A stretch of 14,985 nucleotides of DNA from Cochliopodium minus. Taxonomy: Eukaryota; Discosea; Himatismenida; Cochliopodiidae. The notes beneath the pieces are model-generated. The model searched no databases. It worked only from the letters and a program-made list of their open reading frames with translations, and was not told where the DNA came from. The translations under genes and the position numbers were made by a program. Where the stretch lies: positions 15,018-30,002 of the forward strand of contig JAMYWO010000008.1 in NCBI GenBank assembly GCA_024220525.1, given 5' to 3'. Every line of letters starts with the position of its first letter. Position 1 is the first letter of the stretch. This document shows positions 1-9,050 of the stretch, piece after piece.

Positions 1-444
1 GTGACACAATCTGTCTATAAAAACTCTACCCAAGCCAAAACCAACAAGTTTCTCGGGCGCATCCGTCGCCAGCTCATTTCCTACCAAACCCATCTCTTCC
101 CTCATCTAAAGAAAGAAGAGTTAAGATACATTCCTCATCTTTTGTACAAGTTTTCATATAACGAACTCAAATACATGCAAAATTGTATTTTAGATTCTTA
201 TGAGAGCCTTTTTAACGAAGAATGGTTAATGTCTCTTCTTGATGTTTCCAATAATGACGAGAAAGTTTTGCTTTTGGAATTTCTTTCCAAGAGATCTTCA
301 AAGTCTGTCATTTCTGGCGACACTGAGGAAGGTTATGTCCAACCTACTTTTGATTCTGTTGCCGAGGCAATGAAGGTTTCTCAGCCAAATTTATTTCATC
401 ATTGTGCCAATATTTTTCCTGAACTCAACAACACTGCCATCTAA
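1..444 (+). CDS. 3' end of an unrecognised protein gene (5' end outside window)
   Basis: The reading frame is open from the first base and ends at a TAA at 442-444, so this is the C-terminal 147 codons of a longer gene. The GTG at position 1 is simply the window edge and not a convincing start. The protein is soluble and mostly helical, rich in Leu, Lys and Ser, with a basic stretch near FLGRIRRQL and an acidic or amphipathic middle (NELKYMQNCILDSYESLF). It has no membrane segment, repeat or motif that I recognise. The first 120 nt are less AT-rich than most of the window, and no intron is needed. It lies 226 bp upstream of MLH1 on the same strand. I am confident that it is coding, because of the length of the open frame, the codon pattern and the abrupt change to AT-rich sequence after the stop. 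I can assign no function. Confidence 0.7.
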   Translation: MTQSVYKNSTQAKTNKFLGRIRRQLISYQTHLFPHLKKEELRYIPHLLYKFSYNELKYMQNCILDSYESLFNEEWLMSLLDVSNNDEKVLLLEFLSKRSSKSVISGDTEEGYVQPTFDSVAEAMKVSQPNLFHHCANIFPELNNTAI

Positions 445-626
445 AAACCCAAAACCAACAAAATTCTTTTTACAACAATTTATTTAATTAAATAAAAAAA
501 ATTATATAAAAAAAAATTCAAAATCTTTCTTAAAGATATTTTTATATTTTGTTCATTCACATTCTTTATGTTATTCTTCAATTTTGTGAACCTTTCCAAT
601 TTTACATTTCTACAAATCAAATTAAA

Positions 627-674
627 ATGCCAAAAAAAAAATTAAAAAAAAAAAATTGTTTTGCTTTAAAATGA
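627..674 (+). promoter_or_regulatory. Possible upstream ORF overlapping the MLH1 start (ATGA)
   Basis: An ATG at 627 opens a 15-codon, lysine-rich frame through two A tracts. It ends at TGA 672-674, which overlaps the first MLH1 ATG (671-673) as ATGA. If the transcript begins upstream of 627, this uORF would be met first and could tune MLH1 by termination and reinitiation. The A tracts are error-prone, so a single base miscount would change the frame. Whether it is transcribed is unknown. Confidence 0.3.
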
Positions 675-3634
675 AAGAAGGGAATGATATGGAACCAAAA
701 AAAATCAAAAAATTACCTGAAGAGGTAGTTAATAAAATTGCTGCCGGAGAAATTATCATCAGACCTGCGAATGCAATCAAAGAATTGATAGAAAATTGTA
801 TTGATGCCTTGGCGACGAGTATATCTATCACTTTAAAAGATGGAGGATTGAAATTGATACAAATTACAGATAATGGCATTGGTATAAGGGTAAATATATA
901 AACTTTATTCTCCTATATATTTCCTGGAATAAAATATTTTCCATATTATGCATTCATATACTTAATATCAAATTATGATACAAAATATTTTATCATAAAA
1001 GTAGAATATAAATAATTTTCACATCCTATTTTATTGAAACATCATCATTTCTAATAATAATAAAAATAAATAGAAAGATGATCTGGAGATAGTATGCGAA
1101 AGACACACCACAAGCAAAATAAGCAGTTTCGATGATTTGAAATCGATAAGCACCTTCGGATTCAGAGGAGAAGCACTCTCATCAATAACATACGTATCTC
1201 ACGTGACAATAGTGACAATGACAAAAGATCAGAGTTGTGCATGGAAAGCAAAATACTTTAGCGGAAAGATAGTCCCCGTTCAAGTGAATAAACCTCCGAA
1301 ACCTATTCCTTGTGCTGGAAACAGAGGCACTCAGATCACTATTGAAGATCTTTTTTTCAATTTTCCTTCAAGAAAATCCGCCTTGTCTAACCCTGCAGAT
1401 GAACTCAAAAGAATAATGAACGTGATTGGTAATTTAAAAAATAAATTAAGCTTGACATAAACACTTAAAAATATAATTAAAAATAAAATAATTTTTTTAA
1501 AAAGTTTAATTACATAAATTATTCTTAACTAGTCACTTTTCAATGTTTCAACAAAAAATAATACCACCAAATAATTTTAAAACTAATATTAAATTAAAAA
1601 TATTAAAATTTTTTACAGTAAAATAAGAAATAATGGATATTTCAAAATAAATTTTGTTTTTTTAATTATTAAAAGAGAGATATGCTATTCATTATCCTGG
1701 AATTTCTTTTAGTGTGAAGAAACTTGGAAATACAAAATCAGATTTGTTCACTCACACCAAAAACACCATAGAAACCAACATCAGAATGATTTACGGCATA
1801 GATGTGGGCAACAACATTCACAGCTTCGAATGTCAAAATGAAAAACTTGATTTCAAAATAAATTGTTACTTCACTGACCAAAACTATCACGGAAAAAAGT
1901 TTTTGTTTTTATTGTTCATTAATGGTAAAAATTTTTGTTTTTTTTAATTTTTTTAAATTTAATTTTAAAACTTTTTTTTTGCTTTTTTATTTATAACTTT
2001 TATATTTTTTATTTTGAAAATTTTTTTTAACTTTGTTTTTACTTATACTAGTTTTAATTGTTTAACTTCATTTTTATTTTTTGAATTTTAATTTGACATT
2101 TTTATTTTATTTTTTTGTAAGTTGAAAATTTTTTTAAACTTTGTTTTTCTGCTTTTTAAAGTTTTATTTTTTGATTCATTTGTTTTTAACAGACAGATTG
2201 GTGACAAACAAATCTCTCCAAAAGTCAATAAGAGAAGTTTACAATAAAATAATCCCAAAGAAAATTCATCCCTTCGTTTACCTAAGCCTCAAGCTAGAAC
2301 CCCTAAAAATCGATGTCAACGTGCACCCCACAAAAAAGGAAGTCCATTTCGAAAACGAAGAATTGATCATTGACTCCATCTCCAACTCCATTCTGGACAA
2401 TCTAAAAATATACAACAATCAAATCATAGTGGAGAACAACTCTTCTCAATTCCCTCAGGGCCAGCTCAATTTCATTTCGACAAATTACAATGCCACTTCT
2501 TCTCAAAATTTGTACAAGCCAAAGATCCCCGCTCAAAAACTTGAAAGAAACGACACAAAGACCAAAAAAATCGATTTTTTCGTCAATGTCAATGACAGCA
2601 ATGATAATAATCACTTTTCCCAAAAGACTTTCATCTCCCAAAACAACGAGAACAATAATAACAACAACACGAATCTTGTCTTCAAACCTTCTCAAATTTC
2701 CGTCACCAAAAAAAAGAAGAAACAAAAGCTCGAGCCTACTTTGACCAGCATTTTGCAGTTGATTGATCATTTTGAGAAGGATTCTCACTCTGGCCTCTTC
2801 AACCTTTTCAAAAACCATTCTTTTGTGGGCTGTGTTAATCTTAACTATGCTCTCATACAACACTCAACAAATCTTTACTTAATAAATATTGTAAATATAA
2901 GGTAAAAAAAAAAAATTATTTTTTTTAAATTTTTAAATTTTTTCAAAATAAATTTACTTGAATATTTTTAAAAAAAAAAAAAAAGTGAAATTTTGGTTTA
3001 CCAGAGAACATTGAGTAATTTCAAGAACTTTGGAAAAATAAAGTTTCCTAAGCCCATTTCTTTAAAAAAGATGATCGAGCTTGCGCTGGAAGACGAAAGC
3101 AACGGATGGGACGAAAAAGAGTCTTCCCTCTCCAAACAAAACGTGATAGACTACTACTTTGACATGCTTGAGAAAAAAAACAAGGACATTCTCAGAATTT
3201 ATTTCAAAATTAAAATAAACGAAAACAATGAGCTGTTATCTCTTCCCATCATCTTAGAAAACTACAAGCCAGATCTTTTGAAGCTTCCCTCTTTTTTGTT
3301 TTCTTTGGCTACTCAGGTAATTTGGGATTCTGAGAAGGAGTGTTTCGACAGTATATGCAAACAGTTGACAAAGTTTTATTGTTTATCTTGGTCCAATGAT
3401 GAAGGTTTTAATGAAAATTTTCAAACTGAAAAAAACAACACCAACAATAATGAAAATGTTAATAACAACAGTATTAATAATTCTAAGGAGGCTAAACGTA
3501 AGTGGACCATCGAACATATCTTTCTTGCTCAATGCAAAAATGGAATCTCTGTTCCCAAAAAGTTCACTTCTGACAGATCCATTGTCCAAGTAGCTTCACT
3601 TGACAAATTGTACAAAATTTTTGAGAGATGTTAA
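671..3634 (+). CDS. MLH1: DNA mismatch repair protein MLH1 (MutL homologue), 5 exons
   Basis: MLH1 is the shared subunit of eukaryotic MutL heterodimers that act after MutS recognition. Exons are 671-889, 1074-1428, 1676-1924, 2193-2901 and 2986-3634. All phases agree and give 726 aa (human about 756). The GHKL ATPase is at the N-terminus: [19 protein letters not shown] with presumed catalytic Glu38 and Asn42, DNGIGIR at 67-73, and GFRGEAL at 102-108. The transducer domain shows FLFLLFIN, then RLVTNKSL and VDVNVHPTK-type sequence ([13 protein letters not shown]) in exon 4. An Asn-rich, Lys-rich linker follows ([17 protein letters not shown]). The C-terminal dimerisation domain begins near [17 protein letters not shown]. 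The protein ends in FERC, the conserved Mlh1 terminus known to help complete the endonuclease site of its PMS partner. Start: ATG 671 or in-frame ATG 689 (720 aa). It converges on the RCC1-like gene, with stop codons about 45 bp apart. Confidence 0.96.
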
Positions 3635-3647
3635 ATAAAAATTGTTT

Positions 3648-3653
3648 AATAAA
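3648..3653 (+). terminator. Likely MLH1 polyadenylation signal AATAAA
   Basis: AATAAA lies 14 nt after the MLH1 TAA, in the 45-bp gap between the convergent stop codons of MLH1 and the RCC1-like gene. In DNA this AT-rich the hexamer also occurs by chance, so position is the main support. Transcript ends of the two genes probably overlap here. Confidence 0.4.
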
Positions 3654-3679
3654 GCTTTTTATTACATTTTTGTTGGATT

Positions 3680-5236
3680 TCACAGTGAAATATTAACAAT
3701 GATATAAAAAAGATATTTTGGAACTTTTAAACCGTGTTTGCTTTGGAAATACTTCAAAACAAGAAGAAAATGATGGATAGATTGTTTTGTAAGCATTGAA
3801 AAAGAATGATGAGATTGAGGAGACCAAACTTTTACATCACCTGAACCAATAAACAAGATTGAAGGATTTTTCATCACAAATTTACTTCTAGTTTTTATTG
3901 ATGATATCGATCCTTTGACAGAAACTCTTCCGTCTCTGTAATGAACAACAGTAAAATCTTGACCACAAAAAATATCCTCAATATTTTGGTCTATTTCAAT
4001 TGTTTGAGGAAAATTAATAGGGTCTTTACTAAAAACAGAACTTATTTTATTTTCTTCGTTTCCCCCAAAACCTATCAACTCTCCATCTTTTTTGAGAATG
4101 AAACTGTGATTGTTTCCAGTTCTTATCAGTTTTATGTTCTCCACTTTCATCAAAATTTTTGGTTTCAAAACATTCTCAAATGAATTGATGCCCAATATTC
4201 CACTTTGACTAAAAAAAAAAAAATTTCAAAATTGAAATTTAACAAAACTAAGTTTACCAACTTCCAAAAACAAATATTTCTCCGTTCTTTTTTAAATAAA
4301 ATGTATGATTAACACCACAGTATATCTCTTGTATTTCATTATCACTCAACATCAAAGTAGGAGTTAATCTGTTTAAGAAGTCTCCCAATCCAAGTTGTCC
4401 AAAAGAATTTCTACCAAAAACAAGTAAATCTCCATTTTTTTTGTAAATCATCGAATGAGATCCTCCCAAATTTATTTTTTTGATCGTTTTATCTTTCATC
4501 AACATTTTTGGAGTATAATGAATCCTCCTCAAAAGATCCTTTTCTTCATCCGAGAATCCTAATTGTCCATCATAATTAAAACCAAAAACAAACAATTCTC
4601 CATTTTCTTTATAGATCATTGTATGATATCCTCCACATGATATCTTTTTGATAGTGGGGTCATTCATTATCAACACCGGTTCGAATTGATCCTCATTATT
4701 TCCAATTCCCAATTGTCCTGAAAAATTGTTTCCAAATCCAAACAAATCTCCGTTTTGATAGAGGATAAGCGAGTATTTCAATCCCAAACAAATTGATTTT
4801 ATGTTTTTATCTTTCCTCAACAAAATTGCTTCTTTTGCCACCCTTATTTGTTTTCCTATTCCCAATTGTCCACACTCATTATTTCCAAATCCAAATAAAT
4901 CTCCATTATCTTTCAAATATATTGATAATATTTTGATTAAGTAAATTGGAATGTTCATATAAAGAATTAGAAAGAAAATATAAAAGTTAATATCAAAATA
5001 AAATTTACAACAATAAATTAAAAGATGATTTGAATGATATCCTTGGCTTATTTTTCCCATTTTTTTTAAATTTATTTTTTTTTTTACAAAAAGCCAAAAC
5101 AGTTCTTTTCAGAATTTACAGATAAAAATTCTCAATTTCTTTTTGATCTTCTTTGGAATTTTGATGAACTTTTGAGTTGAAGGGGAAGTAAAATTAATTT
5201 ACAAAGTACGAAAATTGATTCTCCAATTTTGTGCAT
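3680..5236 (-). CDS. RCC1-like beta-propeller protein, multi-exon, reverse strand
   Basis: Best model (reverse): 5236-5203, 5168-5120, 5046-5009, 4909-4258, 4208-3680, giving 433 aa. The last two exons are certain: GGxHxxxxxxNGxLFxFGxNxxGQLGxG repeats occur four times, then two weaker copies and a degenerate one, making seven blades. The 49-nt intron 4209-4257 joins ...FVFGS to CQSGILGI. The first exons are tentative. They restore the missing strand KEIENFYLQGYHSNHLLIY ahead of blade 1, matching other repeats such as TIKKISCGGYHTMIY, and all phases agree. The first intron would be only 34 nt. A simpler reading starts at ATG 5060 and leaves 4910-5008 unspliced; that 99-nt stretch is T-rich, has one AG (its last two bases) and would encode a spurious hydrophobic segment. 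RCC1 propellers serve as GEFs or interaction platforms; no specific role can be assigned. The C-terminus (WSPQSHHSF, then FLLVLKYF and KVPKYLFYIIV) is a separate conserved-looking motif. Confidence 0.85.
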
Positions 5237-5412
5237 TAAAAGACTTTTATTACTTTCAATCAGAATTTGGACCTTATTTATTCACTGTTTATACCTCAAA
5301 AAATTTATTTAGTGAATATAGTAATTCTTCAAAAACAAAAAAGGCTTGTTTTCTTTCTTTTTTCAAAATTAAAAAATAAATTTATTAATTTTTCTGAAAT
5401 AAAAAATAAAAA
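5237..5412. promoter_or_regulatory. Divergent promoter region between the RCC1-like gene and FLCN
   Basis: About 176 bp separate the proposed first ATG of the reverse-strand RCC1-like gene from the FLCN ATG at 5413, so both promoters must lie here or inside the adjoining exons. The sequence is AT-rich, with an A-rich leader just before the FLCN ATG (aaataaaaaatgg). I see no convincing TATA box or other named element. The extent depends on the uncertain first exon of the RCC1-like gene. Confidence 0.4.
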
Positions 5413-7614
5413 ATGGAGACAAATTTTGAACGTAATGAATTAAACGATGAAAAATTGGAATATGATAAAGATGGATTGATAATTTCAATGAACACCTTTT
5501 GTGAACAACATGGACCACAAATCCTCATCTGCACCTATCTCGCCAAGAAATACGTGGAGAACAAAGATAAAGAGATACAAACAAGCAATGGAAGGATGAT
5601 TATAGAAGAATCAAGTGAAGAGGAGGATTATATGTTTGATATGAACAAGGATCCAAAAAAAATGAATAAAAATTTAAATTTTTCAGAGAAAATGCGTGTT
5701 CTATTCCCAACCAACAACAAAATCGAATCTCCACCTCAATCATCTTGCCAAGATTGTTCCACTTGCAAGAGCGTGGAGATAGGAAAGGGATTCATCACAA
5801 TGGATCCCCACGAACCAAAATATATCATCACCTCAAGATATCCTGTAAAAGAATCAATTTAATCTGTATCAATATATCCTGTTTATAATTTGTTTATTGA
5901 ATGTTTTGGCAGAAACATTTTTATTTTTTTATTCAACAAATTTATTTCTTCTTTATTTACATTTTACTTAGGATCCTCTCATTTATTCAAAAATTAAAAG
6001 GGCTGGTTTGAAAAGGTAAAAAAAAAAAAATCAAAACTTTAATTTTTAAAACCAAAAAAAAAAGTTTGAGTTGTGAGATTTGCCCAAATAAAGAAGGTGT
6101 AATCATTTTTGGAGATGAAAAAGAAGGTTTAAAAAATAAATTTGAAAAATTAAAAATTTTAACCTTCAAAAAAAAAAAGGATTTGTTTTGAGCTACATCT
6201 TCAAGATTTTGGACCTTAATTCCCGAGGAGGATTAAGATTTTTTAGCTTTGTAGCTAGTTTCCAAGACAAAGTAACTTTGATCAATTATTACCATCTTTT
6301 TGTAAGGTAAAAAAAAAAATTTAAAAAAAAACAAAAAAAAAATTTAAAAAAAAATTTTAAAAAAGAAATTTCGTTAAAATTGCAAATGAAATACAAGAAC
6401 AAGCAAATATTAACTTTGAAAAAGAAAAAGAAAATCAAAAAGTTAATCCTTCTTCTTCTTCTGTTCTCCTTAAGCCCAACAATTTCCTAAGTAGCAGTAA
6501 ATCTGATAGTCTTCTTTCTCAGAATCAAAAACGATCTCTTATTTTGAAACCTTTGGTCAACTTGGTCAATCATAACGATCTTTTCTTCAAATTACATATT
6601 TCGTTTTGCAATTTGTAAAAAAAAACAAAACATCTAATTATTTTTAAATTTTTAAATATTTTTTTCAGAATATTTCTCACTAAAAAAAGAGAATTGTGCG
6701 AGGATAAGCAAAAAATACAGAAGAAACATTCTTCTTATCACAAATTGATTCCCAAGAGAAATGTTATCAAGAACCCTTATTTCAATAGTTTTCACCAACT
6801 TTTCGACGAGTTTGGGGAAAGCTACAAAAATCTTTTGTATCATCTCCTGATTGGCTCCCAAATCATTTTGAGAGGGAAAAACTTAAAATTAAATAAGGTG
6901 ACGACATTATCAATTTTATTTAAATTAATCAACCAATCACAATGAATAGGCTATCCTCTCTTTTTTCCAATATCTATTACCAAGTAAACCTTTTTTTCTT
7001 TTTTTTTTTTTTGAATTTTTAAACAAGTTACTTCTCCACTTAATTAGCCAAACAAAACACAATGTATTTTTGCGATAATTACAATAGTGAGATTTCAACA
7101 GTAAATCTTATTTCTCTTCCTGAAAACTCAAACATACCAAAAGTAAAAACTTAATCTTAATTCCTTTATTTAACATCTTTTTAAAAAAAAATAAAAGGAA
7201 GAAAACATATTTATTATCGATGTTAATGAAGAGAATGATAAGAAATCATTTATATGTTGGTATAACAAGACTGTACCAGAGAACACAAAACTTCCTAGCT
7301 TGTTTACTTCTTTAGATAAAGTATTCCAAACAAAATCTGAAATAGAAATAGAATTTATACAAATAGAATCTATAACAGAGGAATGGCTAAAGTAAAAAAA
7401 ATTTAATTATATTTATTAATATTAATATAATTTTTAAAAATTCTCAAATAATAGCAAAGTAAAAGTTTTTTGTAATCTGAGAGGAAAGATTAAAAATGAG
7501 AAAGACAGATTGTATCTGGATTTCTTGGAGAATTTCGATTTAAGTGAGATTGACAAACATGTATTGTTATTTTGGACCTCAGGAATATCTGAGTATCTCT
7601 TAAATATAAAATAA
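5413..7614 (+). CDS. FLCN: Folliculin (FLCN) homologue, longin-DENN protein, 10 exons
   Basis: In animals and yeast, folliculin pairs with FNIP and acts at the lysosome or vacuole as a GAP for RagC/D-type GTPases upstream of TORC1. Exons are 5413-5844, 5972-6015, 6065-6126, 6180-6306, 6366-6614, 6669-6897, 6950-6983, 7048-7142, 7198-7391 and 7455-7614. Phases agree and give 397 aa (human 579). Longin part: NTFCEQHGPQILICTYL (27-43), a Cys cluster at 112-118, SLSCEICPNKEG (159-170), IFGDEKEGFVLS and SRGGLRFFSF (194-203). Arg195 aligns with human Arg164, the arginine finger. DENN part: PYFNSFHQLFDEFG, LLYHLLIGSQII, AILSFFQYLLP, NLISLPENSNIPK, then EEWLNKVKVF and HVLLFWTSGISEYLL at the C-terminus. 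The human acidic linker is much reduced. Intron 3 starts GTTTAA and intron 6 GTGACG. Identity rests on colinear conservation across all ten exons. Confidence 0.93.
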
Positions 7615-8026
7615 TAGAAGCATTTTTCAAAAAAAAAAATAAAAAAAATCAAATTTTTTTTTTGAATAAAAAAATTTTTTTGAATTTATTTTTTGAAATT
7701 TCTTTGTTCAAAAATGATCAATACCCACCAACATTGTAATCAGTGATCAAGCGCAGCATAGTGTGGAAAAACTTAATTTTTTGTAATTTTTTTTTTTTTT
7801 GGGAAGGGTTAATAAAAATTTCTTGTTAACAATATTAATTAAATTTTTTACAATAAATTTTTTTTTTTCAATTTTTTTATATTTTTTTTTTTCAATTAAA
7901 AATTTTTTTTTTTGGAAGGATTTTTTTTTTCTTTTTTTTTGGCAGCATTTTTTATTTTACCATGATGTATAGTAATAAATATTATTGTTATTATTTTAAA
8001 AGAGATGTCGATTTTTTTTTTGGTTT
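7615..8026. other. 412-bp non-coding spacer between convergent FLCN and PABPN1
   Basis: Mostly T and A homopolymer tracts between two convergent genes, so it must contain both polyadenylation regions. T tracts followed by GGAAGG or GGCAG recur near 7790-7805, 7900-7920 and 7930-7946. An island at 7715-7766 has clearly higher GC and is treated in the findings. I see no protein-coding frame. Confidence 0.6.
7715..7783 (+). ncRNA. Candidate small non-coding RNA or structured element (weak)
   Basis: A block of about 52 nt with near-balanced base composition (7715-7766, ending GCGCAGCATAGTGTGG) sits alone in T/A tracts. Two copies of TGATCA lie at 7715-7720 and 7744-7749. It is followed at 7775-7783 by AATTTTTTG, which resembles an Sm-protein binding site. 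It matches no U1, U2, U4, U5, U6 or tRNA signature that I can recall. Retained composition in such a biased spacer is the only real evidence, and the strand is a guess. Confidence 0.15.
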
Positions 8027-8691
8027 TTAGTATGGAGCAAATGGATTGAATCTTCTTCTTCTCAACAAAGGTACTCTTTTGTAAATAGGGAAACCGGGTC
8101 TAACTAAAGGTGCACCTCTTCCGTTTACTCCAGGTACGTTAGTTCTTTTGATGGTTACTTTCAACTGTCTTCCTCTGAATGTGGAATCATTCAATTCTAA
8201 TGCATTTTTTGCTGATTCTGAATCGGAGAATTCAACATACGCGAATCTATAAAATTATAAAATATATAAATTTCTGTGAAAAAAAAAAAATTTATAAATT
8301 AAAACATTCTTAAATTCGAATATATTTCTCAAAAAAAAAAAAATATATATAAATTTTTGTAGTTGAAGGAAATATAATTTTTGTTTGATCAAATTTTTTT
8401 ATTTTACCCTTTTGGATGTCCAGTATATTTATCACATAAAATGGTAATTCTATTTATTGTTCCACATGAATTGAAATGTTCTTGCAATTCTTCTGGAGTT
8501 GATCCATAGTCTACATTTCCTACATACACAGATCTGGAATCTGCATCTTTCTTATCTGTTTTTACAGGTTTTTTTGCTTCTGGCTCTTGCATGTTTTGAA
8601 GGATTTCTGCTTCTCTTTGCATTGCTTCCACTTTTCTCTTTAATTCTTGCAATTCATTATCTTCATCTCCATTAGTATTATTGTCAGACAT
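8027..8691 (-). CDS. PABPN1: Nuclear poly(A)-binding protein, PABPN1/Pab2 type, 2 exons
   Basis: PABPN1 binds nascent poly(A) tails in the nucleus, stimulates poly(A) polymerase and sets tail length. Exons (reverse) are 8691-8408 and 8246-8027, with a 161-nt intron; phases give 167 aa. An acidic N-terminus (MSDNNTNGDEDNEL) leads into a short coiled coil (about 13-36, ELQELKRKVEAMQREAEILQ). A single RRM follows (about 52-130): RNP2 is VYVGNV, then DYGSTPEELQEHF, CGTINRITILCDKYTGHPKG and RNP1 KGFAYVEF. The intron splits RNP1 exactly between KG and FAYVEF. FRGRQLKVTIKRTN matches the PABPN1 signature. The basic tail is short, with RRRRFNPFAPY at the end, against a longer Arg-rich tail in animals; the final aromatic-Pro-Tyr style is shared. 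The alanine tract of human PABPN1 is absent. It converges with FLCN. Confidence 0.93.
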
Positions 8692-9050
8692 TTATAAGGG
8701 TTAATTTTTACCAAAATTTTTTTTTTTATTTTCACAAATGAATTTTATAAGTAAAGATGAGAAAAAAAATCAAAATTAGAATCTAAAAATCCAAAATAAG
8801 ATCATCTCATTTCAATTCTTTTCATATAATATATTTCTTCTTGAAAAATAAATTTGAAATATGACTCACATTCAATTATCTTTTTCTTGAGATTAAATTA
8901 TAATAGATTAGAAAAATATCTTTATAGAATTCAAATTCGATACTTGTACTCCAATAGATCTCAAAAATTAATTCAATTGTGAATATTCTACATAAAAGAG
9001 AAAATTTTTTTGTGAGAATTTAATCTGCGCAATATAATTTGGATCAATTT
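8692..9050. other. 359-bp spacer upstream of PABPN1
   Basis: This lies between the PABPN1 start and the stop of the helical-repeat gene, both on the reverse strand. It should hold the terminator of the latter and the promoter of PABPN1. It is AT-rich with a polypurine stretch near 8756-8772. I find no open frame, repeat or RNA gene that I can support. Confidence 0.5.

Noticed and set aside
2402-2863. 153-codon open frame on the reverse strand inside MLH1 exon 4
   Set aside because: It is antisense to the conserved MLH1 transducer and linker. Its Val/Ile-rich translation is what the Asn/Lys-rich sense strand gives in reverse.
4910-5060. Hydrophobic N-terminal segment of the RCC1-like protein as a membrane anchor
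   Set aside because: The hydrophobic residues come from a T-rich stretch with GTAAAT and AAAG borders and only one AG. It splits a propeller strand, so it is most likely an intron.
5211-5230. Inverted repeat AAAATTG...CAATTTT as a terminator or regulatory hairpin
   Set aside because: The 7-bp arms are wholly A/T except for one pair, which is expected often by chance in this DNA, and it may fall within the first exon of the RCC1-like gene.
7434-7652. Reverse-strand 72-codon Phe-rich frame
   Set aside because: It is antisense to the last FLCN exon, which matches the conserved DENN C-terminus (EEWLNKVKVF).
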